DNA from: Pseudoteredinibacter isoporae
GTDB taxonomy: Bacteria; Pseudomonadota; Gammaproteobacteria; Pseudomonadales; Cellvibrionaceae
Direction of reading: 5' to 3'
Assembly (NCBI RefSeq): GCF_011602085.1
Contig: NZ_JAAONY010000001.1
Coordinates: forward strand, 558,001-622,000
Length of the DNA: 64,000 nucleotides
The position numbers and the translations under genes were made by a program. The notes beneath the pieces were generated by a model that saw only the letters and a program-made list of their open reading frames with translations, had not been told where the DNA came from and did no database searches. The number at the start of each line of letters is the position of its first letter. The first letter of the stretch is position 1. Of this stretch, positions 47,001 to 54,198 are shown in pieces.

Positions 47001-47654
47001 ATGAAGATACTGATGTTGATCTACCCCGGCATGACCCCTTTGGATTTTCTGGGTCCGCTGCAGGTGTGGTCCCAATGGCCAGAGGCCGAGATACAAGTCG
47101 TCTGGCAAGACCATGAAGTGGTGCCCACGGATACGGTAGCCGGCATTATGCCCAGCCACAGTTTTGATAACTGCTTCAGTGACCCGGACATTCTCTTTGT
47201 ACCTGGCGGCGGCCTGCCTACCCTGGAGCTGATGGAAAACCAAACCGTGTTGAGCTTTCTGAAAGACAAAGCCCAAAACGCCCAATGGGTTACCAGCGTC
47301 TGTACGGGTTCTCTGGTGTTAGCGGCTGCCGGCCTGCTGGAAGGCAAGCGTGCCACTACGCACTGGGCGGCCCTGGATGCATTGAAAACCATGGGCGTTG
47401 AGGTGGAGAAAGCGCGTTATGTGATTGATGACGGGGTTGCCAGCGGGGGTGGTGTGACTGCGGGAATTGATTTTGGCCTGGCCCTGCTGGAAAACCTTGC
47501 AGGTCGAGATGTGGCTGAAGCGGTGCAGCTGGCGCTGGAGTACAACCCCCAAGCGCCCTTTTGCTCAGGAACGCCCGAGCAAGCCAGACCCGAGATTGTC
47601 GATGCGGTATTAAACCGCTATTTGAGTGTCAGTCAGGGATTGCAGAGCGGATAG
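47001..47654 (+). CDS. inhA: DJ-1/PfpI protein, isonitrile-hydratase-like
   Basis: From ATG 47001 (AGAGGAG upstream) the product is 217 residues. The nucleophile is Cys101 in WVTSVCTGSLVLAAAGLL, followed by Thr102, and Asp15 lies in YPGMTPLDFLGPLQVW. These match the residues known to matter in Pseudomonas isonitrile hydratase (Cys101 and Thr102; an Asp near residue 17). Isonitrile hydratase turns isonitriles into N-substituted formamides. It is divergent from the GlxA-like regulator. Other functions of the superfamily remain possible. Confidence 0.78.
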   Translation: MKILMLIYPGMTPLDFLGPLQVWSQWPEAEIQVVWQDHEVVPTDTVAGIMPSHSFDNCFSDPDILFVPGGGLPTLELMENQTVLSFLKDKAQNAQWVTSVCTGSLVLAAAGLLEGKRATTHWAALDALKTMGVEVEKARYVIDDGVASGGGVTAGIDFGLALLENLAGRDVAEAVQLALEYNPQAPFCSGTPEQARPEIVDAVLNRYLSVSQGLQSG

Positions 47655-47691
47655 TATTTGGTGATATTGCCGGTTCAGTGCCGACCTGATC

Positions 47692-47800
47692 ATAAGCCGG
47701 GAGTGGGCAGTGTTTCTCCGTTCCGAATGCTGCATCCATGCAGCTACCCGTTCCATCCAGGAGCCTAGTCACTCCGAAACACTACCCACACCCAGCTTAT
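47692..47800 (-). ncRNA. Candidate structured small RNA with long hairpin
   Basis: ATAAGC...GTGTTTC (47692-47716) and GAAACACT...GCTTAT (47776-47800) form 25-base arms. They differ at three positions: on the minus strand two are G-U pairs and one is U-U, while on the plus strand all three are mismatches, so the minus strand is favoured. Inside is a GCTGC/GCAGC hairpin with loop ATGGAT, the sequence type bound by CsrA/RsmA. Six or more GGA triplets occur on that strand. There is no good open frame. No clear terminator or promoter is seen. It lies between two converging genes. Confidence 0.4.
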
Positions 47801-47829
47801 TGTATTTGTAGCTTTTTAGGCGTTTTTGT

Positions 47830-48150
47830 TTACTTCAACTTAACCGCTGTGCCACTGACGCTGACCATCATCATGCTGCCGCCCTGGCCGACAACCTCAT
47901 AATCAATATCGACGCCGACAATGGCATCGGCGCCAACAGCGCGGGCTTTGGCTTCCATTTCCTGAAATGCAATTTCTCTGGCTTTGCCCATTTCTTTCTC
48001 ATAGGCATCTGAACGGCCACCGACAACATCGCGCACCATGCCGAAAATGTCCTTGAAGATATTCGCACCCAAAATGGCTTCACCCACAACGATATCCAAA
48101 TAGCGATCAATCGGCTGGCCTTCAATATTGGTAGTAGTGGTCTTTAACAT
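47830..48150 (-). CDS. ybjQ: YbjQ family (UPF0145) protein
   Basis: From ATG 48150 with GGAG six bases upstream the product is 106 residues, close to E. coli YbjQ (107). [32 protein letters not shown] and [33 protein letters not shown] are highly similar to that protein. The fold is known to form pentameric rings; the cell role is not known. It is monocistronic. Confidence 0.93.
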   Translation of the reverse strand: MLKTTTTNIEGQPIDRYLDIVVGEAILGANIFKDIFGMVRDVVGGRSDAYEKEMGKAREIAFQEMEAKARAVGADAIVGVDIDYEVVGQGGSMMMVSVSGTAVKLK

Positions 48151-48277
48151 AGTCGACTCCATAAATGATGTATTCCCGATGTTAGACGATGAATCACTGC
48201 AAATGGAGGCAAACTCCCGCAGCTTTACGAGTTTTTACACAGCAAGCGAACGGGAAATAGCATTGGGGTGGAAGAGG

Positions 48278-49240
48278 TTATACCGCGCGCTTCAGCTCGG
48301 TTAGCAGCTCGCCACTTTTGAATATCTGGAATGGCGCCCGGCCAAAGCGCAACTTGCCGCGCTTGCGCTCAACCAGCTTATTGATGCCGATCAAATCCGG
48401 CATGGCATCGCTTAACTGCTTGCGCAGGCGATAAAGCTGAATATTGATATGGGCGAGATCCATACCCATTTCCCGACACAGCAGATTGTTATCGATCCAG
48501 CCCTGGTCGTATTCACCAATGCCCTTGGCTTCATCGATTGCGCGACAGCGTGCCAGGTGCAGCAGCACATAATGGTGGCTGCGCTCACCGAGATCGCATT
48601 GATTACTGCCGTTGCTGAGGGCAAGACTGGTATTTTCCTCGTCCTGGGTGGTGTTAAAGCGGAACAAGAAGTTATCCACGGACCAGTCGGCATCAATCAC
48701 TACGGTAGGAGAATTCGACTTGTCGGTGAGGTGCAGTACCCAGCGCAGATCCCCAAGAGAGATTTCATCACCGTGTTTGAGTTCTTTCACCTCATGGGAT
48801 TCATCCAAAGATTCCAGCAACCATTGGTGATTGTCTGGCGACAGGTGCAAGGCCAGCTTGGGATTCTCGTCATCGGGCAGCAACATCAACTCGCGCATGG
48901 GAATTGCACCGTCGCGGCTGTGTTGTGGCACGATATAACTGTCTGGCGCCGAGGTGTCTTCGACCAGAAAACGCAGTTCTTTACTGACAAACTGAATCAA
49001 CTGCCCGGCTTGAATAGGGTAATTTTGCTGGCTTTCAATTTTCTTGCCATCCACCCACACACCGTTACGGCTGATGTCTTTCAGCAACCACTGGCAACCA
49101 TCCCACTCGATAGACGCATGGATCTTGGAAATCTGCGGTGCATCGAGAAAGGTGTCGACCTTATCTTCCCGGCGACCAAAGGTGTGATGTGGTAATAAGT
49201 GACAGAGCTGTTTGCTCTGGACATTGATCAGGCTAGCCAT
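48278..49240 (-). CDS. FHA-domain protein with C-terminal winged-helix-like region
   Basis: From ATG 49240 the product is 320 residues; a longer frame to 49282 is possible. The N-terminal FHA domain is seen in HTFGRREDKVDTF, ISKIHASIEW and LKDISRNGVWVDGKKI, so it binds phosphothreonine peptides. The C-terminal third (LLHLARCRAIDEAKG onwards) has a helical pattern with a basic NKLVERKRGKLRFGRAPFQIF end that resembles OmpR-type DNA-binding winged helices, but this is a weak call. No kinase or secretion genes are nearby, so the partner is unknown. Confidence 0.75.
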   Translation of the reverse strand: MASLINVQSKQLCHLLPHHTFGRREDKVDTFLDAPQISKIHASIEWDGCQWLLKDISRNGVWVDGKKIESQQNYPIQAGQLIQFVSKELRFLVEDTSAPDSYIVPQHSRDGAIPMRELMLLPDDENPKLALHLSPDNHQWLLESLDESHEVKELKHGDEISLGDLRWVLHLTDKSNSPTVVIDADWSVDNFLFRFNTTQDEENTSLALSNGSNQCDLGERSHHYVLLHLARCRAIDEAKGIGEYDQGWIDNNLLCREMGMDLAHINIQLYRLRKQLSDAMPDLIGINKLVERKRGKLRFGRAPFQIFKSGELLTELKRAV

Positions 49241-49478
49241 ATTGTTATTGCATTTCTCAGGGTTAACACAGGCTGCCCCCATCTACAGCTTAACTAGGGT
49301 GGCAATTGCCCCGAATTCTACCAGAGTCGGTATATAAGAGTTAGTCATGCAGGTGTCTTGATTCGCATTTTGACGACCTATATAGCTAAAAGCCTTTAAC
49401 TTATGGTTAAAGGTCATTTTGCATCGACAATTCCTTGGTTTACCATCCTCCACCTTGTTTTAGTAAGGTAATAGAATC

Positions 49479-50093
49479 ATGGATCTCCAGGCGATCAACC
49501 AAGAATTAGCCTCCGCGAGCCCAGCCGAAATCGTAAAGTGGGCACTGGGTTTGGGTAAAAAATCAATTTTAACCACCAACTTTGGCCCGGGTGAAGCGTC
49601 GATTATTCACGCCGTGGTTGAGCAAGACCCAAGTGTTCCGGTTGTTTGGATCGATTCCGGTTATGCTCTGAAAGCGACGTACCAGTTTGCTGATAAAGTG
49701 ATCAAACGTTTTGATTTGAATCTGGATGTGTACACGCCCAAGGTGAGTGCGGCAAGACGCGACGCCGTAATGGGGGGTATCCCCATGGTAGACGAGCCTG
49801 AACATGCTGAGTTTACCGAGCAGTTTAAACTCGAGCCATTTAATCGCGCCATGAGCGAACACAAACCCGAAGTGTGGTTTACCAATCTGCGCAAGCATCA
49901 AACCGCTTTACGCCAGACTCTGGATATTGTGTCCATGAGCAGTGACGGTGTGATTAAAGTGTCTCCGTTCTTCCATTACAGCGATGAAGCCCTGGCAGAC
50001 TATCTGCAGGAAAATGATTTGCCGAATGAAGAAAACTATTACGATCCTACCAAGGCGCTGGCCAATCGCGAGTGTGGTTTGCACACCCGTTAA
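49479..50093 (+). CDS. cysH: Phosphoadenylyl-sulfate (PAPS) reductase
   Basis: The product has 204 residues, shorter than E. coli CysH (244). The catalytic C-terminal motif ECGLHTR is present. TTNFGPGEASIIHAV is the P-loop-like PAPS contact and VVWIDSGYALKATYQF follows. There are no CC...CxxC cysteines, so it is the cluster-free PAPS form rather than the iron-sulfur APS reductase. It reduces PAPS to sulfite with thioredoxin in sulfate assimilation. It is monocistronic here, away from other cys genes. Confidence 0.88.
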   Translation: MDLQAINQELASASPAEIVKWALGLGKKSILTTNFGPGEASIIHAVVEQDPSVPVVWIDSGYALKATYQFADKVIKRFDLNLDVYTPKVSAARRDAVMGGIPMVDEPEHAEFTEQFKLEPFNRAMSEHKPEVWFTNLRKHQTALRQTLDIVSMSSDGVIKVSPFFHYSDEALADYLQENDLPNEENYYDPTKALANRECGLHTR

Positions 50094-50112
50094 TGGTTCG
50101 TATTTTTATACG

Positions 50113-50153
50113 CTACTGTCAGTTGTAAACGTTGATGTTTTCTCTGACAGTAG
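50113..50153. terminator. Hairpin between cysH and the converging AraC gene
   Basis: Perfect 10-bp arms CTACTGTCAG and CTGACAGTAG enclose a 21-base loop, 19 bases after the cysH stop and 14 before the stop of the AraC gene on the other strand. It may terminate both, but it lacks a T-run on the plus side. Confidence 0.5.
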
Positions 50154-50166
50154 TGGGCATTCACGA

Positions 50167-51189
50167 TTATTTAAGCTTCTGGGTTCTCCAATCTTCGGGG
50201 GATAAATTCAGAAAGCGTTTAAAGGCGCGTGAAAAAGCACTCAGTTCGCTGTAGCCAATCAATTCCGAAATTTCCGTCAGCGATATATCCGAGTTCAACA
50301 ATAAATCCTGGGCAATCTCCATTCGTGTTTGCAGCAACAGGGCCTTAAAGGTAATCCCTTCTTTGATCAAACCTCGTTGGAGTGCACGTGGGTGCATTTT
50401 CAACAGAATCGAAATCTGATGTAAATCCGCATTGCCGCTACTCAGACCCTGTTGAATAAGTTTGCGTACAACCGGTTGCAGTTTTCCGCCCAGCTCAAAA
50501 TGTTTTTTCAGTTGTTCCGCATGGCTCTGCAAAATGTCGAGTAGCTCCTCATCGGAACTCAGCAGTGGGCGATACAAATCCTCTTCTGGAAAACAGTAGC
50601 TGTCGGCTTCGCGATTGAAGTACACCGGTGTGCCGAATAAACGTTCAAAAGGCCCGGGCCCCGGTTGGGAAAAAGAAAAACTCACCGATTGCGGGCGCCA
50701 ATCTTCTTTCAGCAATAACTGACCCAAGACAAATGCGCGAGTCAGGGTAAAAAATCGGTGTTGGCGAGTATCAAACTGAAAGGGCGCATTGTATAAGCGA
50801 TGAACGATGGCCAGCCCTTGTTCTGTGACGACTTTAAAAAAGGTCACTTCGGATTCCAAGCCACGGTAGCGATCAGAGAGCACCTGGGCAGCGGCAAGAT
50901 TGGGGCTGCGCTTGATGATTTGTAAAAAGGTATCGAAGGGTGCGCTTTCGTGCATCTTTGCGCACAACACGCCGAAGTAAGGGCAATCCAGGCGCTCGGC
51001 GCCCAGATTGAGCAGCCGGTTAAAGTCCACAAAGGCGAACAAATCATTGGGGCGCTCGATCAGGCCCGGGTCCAGATTCAGCTCCTCGAATAAGGGCCGG
51101 TGATCGCCCCCTAGGCTGCGTACTGCCTGGTCAAAACCGTATAAATTGCTGGCCCTTACCTGCAACGGGCTGATGATTTGTGTCGACAT
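50167..51189 (-). CDS. AraC-family regulator, probable activator of the quinoprotein operon
   Basis: From ATG 51189 the product is 340 residues. The N-terminal 220 residues follow the arabinose-binding-like type found in OruR/ArgR-class regulators (RASNLYGFDQAVRSLGGDHRPLFEELNL). The C-terminal helix-turn-helix pair includes GNADLHQISILLKMHPRALQRGLIKEGI and ISLTEISELIGYSELSAFSRAFKRFLN-type text. It is divergent from the operon at 51291. Direct repeats at 51194-51225 in between fit an AraC activator site for that operon. Confidence 0.87.
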   Translation of the reverse strand: MSTQIISPLQVRASNLYGFDQAVRSLGGDHRPLFEELNLDPGLIERPNDLFAFVDFNRLLNLGAERLDCPYFGVLCAKMHESAPFDTFLQIIKRSPNLAAAQVLSDRYRGLESEVTFFKVVTEQGLAIVHRLYNAPFQFDTRQHRFFTLTRAFVLGQLLLKEDWRPQSVSFSFSQPGPGPFERLFGTPVYFNREADSYCFPEEDLYRPLLSSDEELLDILQSHAEQLKKHFELGGKLQPVVRKLIQQGLSSGNADLHQISILLKMHPRALQRGLIKEGITFKALLLQTRMEIAQDLLLNSDISLTEISELIGYSELSAFSRAFKRFLNLSPEDWRTQKLK

Positions 51190-51193
51190 GGTC

Positions 51194-51251
51194 TTAAGTG
51201 TCAATCGTATGTGTTTAAATGTCAAACGAAAGTCCAGAAGATTGCTAGTAT
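51194..51251 (+). promoter_or_regulatory. AraC-type direct repeats and promoter of the quinoprotein operon
   Basis: TTAAGTGTCAA (51194-51204) and TTAAATGTCAA (51215-51225) match at 10 of 11 positions and are 21 bases apart, two turns of DNA. The second copy overlaps the -35 position; TAGTAT at 51246-51251 is a fair -10 box. This is the arrangement of a class II AraC activator site. Confidence 0.65.
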
Positions 51252-51290
51252 TTGAGCCCTCAGAACAATAAAGAACGAGAGGAGCCCCGT

Positions 51291-53126
51291 ATGCGCCTTC
51301 AGCCCCAAGCCCTGATAGCCCTTGCCCTTAGCAGTGCTGTGTCCTTTTCTGGAATCGCGTTGGCCAAGCCCGAGATCACCGTTACCGATAAAGACGGAAC
51401 CCCCCTGCCCACCGCTATGGTGAGCCGTATTCTGGACAATAAGCCCACGCAGGATTTAAGTGATAACGGCTACAGCCCCCATGGCGTGGCCAATAAAATG
51501 GCGCTGGAACATAACCGCTTCAGTAATAAAGACGGCAAGGTGCTGTTCGATGGCCTGGGGGACAGTACCGGCACGGTAACTTACCGAGTGCGCAAACCGG
51601 GGTATCAGGACCGATTGCTGAGGCAACAGGATGCCGACAGCGAAATCACCATCAGTCTGGAAGCCATCAGCGATCCAAAAGCCCTGGCTGATGCCAAGCC
51701 CAGCAATGTGTGGATTAACTCCATGGACTTCGAGGGCGATAAGGAACTGAAAAAGCATTTCCAACTGAACTGTGCGTTTTGTCATCAGCAAGGCTCAGCC
51801 TTTATGCGTGCCGAACGCAGTCCTGAACAATGGTTGGACATTATCAATCGTATGGGCAAGTACGGTGCCCGTGTCGCAGATGAAGATAAAGAACGTTTGG
51901 CTGCGGTTTTGAGCCGTCAGTATAAAAAACTCAATGCCAATACCGACAAGCTGGTAGAGCCTCGCCCATGGTCTGAAAAATTATCCGATGTTGAAATCAT
52001 CGAATATCCGATTGGCGATGCCTTTTCGCAAATGCACGACTTCCTGGTGCACCCGAATGGCTTTGTGTATGTGGGCGATAATCTGCAAGATCGCATTTAT
52101 GAGGTGAACCCTGAGACCGGCGACTACAAAGTTTACGTCGTTCCCCACGAAAAAGACGCCAAGCTGGGTGGCATTCTGGGAAATCGCTTTGGTGAAATGA
52201 TTCCCAAACTGTACAACTATATGGGGGTGCATTCCTTTGCGGTCTCGCCAAAAGATGGGCACATATTCATTACCCCGTCCATGCAACAAGCCTTGATAGA
52301 ATTTAATCCCCATACCAAAGAATTTACCACCCATAAAATGGACGATGGTTACTATCCCCATACCATTCGTGCGGATGGCAAAGGCCGTATCTGGTTTACT
52401 CTGGCGGTGTCTTCCCAGGTGGCGAGCTGGGATCGAAATAAAAAAGAATTCAAAATCTATAATTTGCCAGCCCGCTCTTTTAAAGAGTGGATGATCATCA
52501 AATCCATTCCCTTTATTTTAAGCCTGGATGTAGAAGATCGCCCCTTGCCAAAGGTTGATCGCAAGTCTACCGGTGTGCCGATGCCTTACGGTATTGATGT
52601 CGCACCTGACGGGAAGATCTGGTTTGCCCGATTGTATGGTGATGATATCGGCTTTATCGATCCGGAAACCGATGAAGTATCGATGATTCAGACACCTTTT
52701 AAAGGTCCGCGTCGCCTGCGCGTCGATGCCGATAATAATTTGTGGATTGTGGCTTTCCAGGATTCCCAGCTGGCGAAGTATGACCCACGCACCAAAAAAT
52801 TCACCATGTACGATTTACCCGTGGTGAATGAGTTGCCTTACTCACTGAATATCGATCGCCCCCGCCGAATGGTATGGGTAAACGGCAATCAGTCGGACAC
52901 CATTTTCAGTTTTGATATCGACAAAGAAGAATGGCTGGTTTACCCCATGCCGCGCAAACGAACCTTTACGCGCGATATCGAAGTGGGGGAAGACGGTTCG
53001 ATCTATACCTCTAATTCTCATTTCCCGAGTTGGCAAATTGAAGACGGGCAGCCAACACTTATCCGCGTAAAGCCCACTGATGGCGAACGTGTTAAGGCCA
53101 CGAAAACTGAAGTGTCGGTTCGCTAG
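51291..53126 (+). CDS. Exported fusion of a cytochrome c site with a Vgb/SMP-30-like beta-propeller
   Basis: From ATG 51291 (GAGAGGAG upstream) the product is 611 residues. It has a signal peptide (1-26), a small beta-sandwich like carboxypeptidase regulatory domains (about 27-125), then one heme motif CAFCH (Cys161, Cys164, His165), then repeated propeller blades such as GFVYVGDNLQDRIYEVNPETGDY and GIDVAPDGKIWFARLYGDDIGFIDPETDEV, as in streptogramin B lyase-like proteins. It is periplasmic. It is the first gene of the quinoprotein operon and may pass electrons or bind the substrate. Actual enzyme activity is unknown. Confidence 0.78.
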   Translation: MRLQPQALIALALSSAVSFSGIALAKPEITVTDKDGTPLPTAMVSRILDNKPTQDLSDNGYSPHGVANKMALEHNRFSNKDGKVLFDGLGDSTGTVTYRVRKPGYQDRLLRQQDADSEITISLEAISDPKALADAKPSNVWINSMDFEGDKELKKHFQLNCAFCHQQGSAFMRAERSPEQWLDIINRMGKYGARVADEDKERLAAVLSRQYKKLNANTDKLVEPRPWSEKLSDVEIIEYPIGDAFSQMHDFLVHPNGFVYVGDNLQDRIYEVNPETGDYKVYVVPHEKDAKLGGILGNRFGEMIPKLYNYMGVHSFAVSPKDGHIFITPSMQQALIEFNPHTKEFTTHKMDDGYYPHTIRADGKGRIWFTLAVSSQVASWDRNKKEFKIYNLPARSFKEWMIIKSIPFILSLDVEDRPLPKVDRKSTGVPMPYGIDVAPDGKIWFARLYGDDIGFIDPETDEVSMIQTPFKGPRRLRVDADNNLWIVAFQDSQLAKYDPRTKKFTMYDLPVVNELPYSLNIDRPRRMVWVNGNQSDTIFSFDIDKEEWLVYPMPRKRTFTRDIEVGEDGSIYTSNSHFPSWQIEDGQPTLIRVKPTDGERVKATKTEVSVR

Positions 53127-53157
53127 GGCTTAGGGGAAAAAAGAAAAGGGAAATATC

Positions 53158-54171
53158 ATGAAGAAGATTGCCGTACTGATCACGTGTTTACTGGCCCAAT
53201 GGAGTTGGGCCGCAGAATCGCCCATTCTTGGTGTGGGAGTGGTTGTCAATGACATCCCCAGTGCATTACCTGCCTACCAACAGACGTTGGGTATTCAGCA
53301 ATGGAAGTATATGGACGTGAATGTTGAGGCGGGCGCGATACGCATTGCCCGCGCTCGGTTTAAAGGTAAGCATTTTGATTTACTGCAGCCACTTTATGGC
53401 AAGAGCAAGGTGGCTGATTTTCTTGAGGAACGTGGCCCAGGTATTTTCCATGTACAGGTATCGCCAGAATATCTGCAAGGGAAAGAAGCCAATCAATTAC
53501 CTGTGTTTGAACGTGCGACTGCAGATAACAGCCACTTAAAAAGCCGCAATGCCTATCAGCAAAAGTGGCTGGACAGTTACGCTCAACTGGGCGTGTATTT
53601 AAGTACAGCGAAAAGAGCCCCAGCTGAAGATCTGTTCTGGGGCGTGGTGAACACAAAGGCACTGGAAAATGCTCCGCCTCTCGACAATGCGCGTCTGGCG
53701 CAAATTGGCATCATCGTCGCATCCGCTGATAACACCGCTAAAGCCTGGAAAACATTATTGGGCCTGGGTCCTTGGGTGTTTGTGGATTTTAAACCGCCGA
53801 TGACCAGCAATGGTCAATATCTGGGTGCGGTGGGCAAGGCCTACAGCGAGGTGCATGTGGCTTACGGACAATGGTTTGATTTGCAAATTGAATTGCTCCA
53901 GCCGGTTGCAGGCCCTACACCCCATCGTGATTATTTGCGCAAGCATGGTGACGGTGCACACCACTTCAGTCTGGGGCGCTTGCCAGAACACGATCAACTG
54001 CAAGCTCACCTAATGTCTGCCGGCTTCCAATTGCAAATGCAATCTGACAATGGCGGCGAAGGTCGCACCGCCACTTATATAGCCAGTGAACAAGAATTGG
54101 GCTGGGTGCTGGAGTTTACCAAAGCCTTCAAAGGTCTGGGCACCTTAAAAATCGTCAAGCAGTTACCGTGA
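53158..54171 (+). CDS. Exported VOC-superfamily (glyoxalase-like) protein
   Basis: The product has 337 residues; AAAGGGAA precedes the ATG. Residues 1-19 (MKKIAVLITCLLAQWSWAA) are a signal peptide. Two VOC modules are visible, starting ILGVGVVVNDIPSALPAYQQTLGI and RLAQIGIIVASADNTAKAWKTLLGL, each with the beta-alpha-beta-beta-beta pattern and ending in HFSLGRLPEHDQL. VOC proteins are usually cytoplasmic, so a periplasmic one is less common. It is the second gene of the operon, 31 bases after the first. Activity is not known; metal ligands cannot be assigned surely. Confidence 0.72.
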   Translation: MKKIAVLITCLLAQWSWAAESPILGVGVVVNDIPSALPAYQQTLGIQQWKYMDVNVEAGAIRIARARFKGKHFDLLQPLYGKSKVADFLEERGPGIFHVQVSPEYLQGKEANQLPVFERATADNSHLKSRNAYQQKWLDSYAQLGVYLSTAKRAPAEDLFWGVVNTKALENAPPLDNARLAQIGIIVASADNTAKAWKTLLGLGPWVFVDFKPPMTSNGQYLGAVGKAYSEVHVAYGQWFDLQIELLQPVAGPTPHRDYLRKHGDGAHHFSLGRLPEHDQLQAHLMSAGFQLQMQSDNGGEGRTATYIASEQELGWVLEFTKAFKGLGTLKIVKQLP

Positions 54172-54198
54172 TCAGCAAGCGTTAAAAAGAACTGAGTT

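Noticed and set aside
47692-47800. Signal recognition particle RNA or tRNA
   Set aside because: The conserved GGAAG/GAAGCAGC core of SRP RNA is absent, and no cloverleaf or TTCGAA arm is seen.
48449-49195. Open frame of 248 codons on the plus strand across the FHA gene
   Set aside because: It is antisense to a protein with clear FHA motifs and has no family pattern of its own.
49479-50093. Iron-sulfur APS reductase
   Set aside because: The paired CC and CxxC cysteines are missing; only the ECGLH cysteine is present, as in PAPS reductase.
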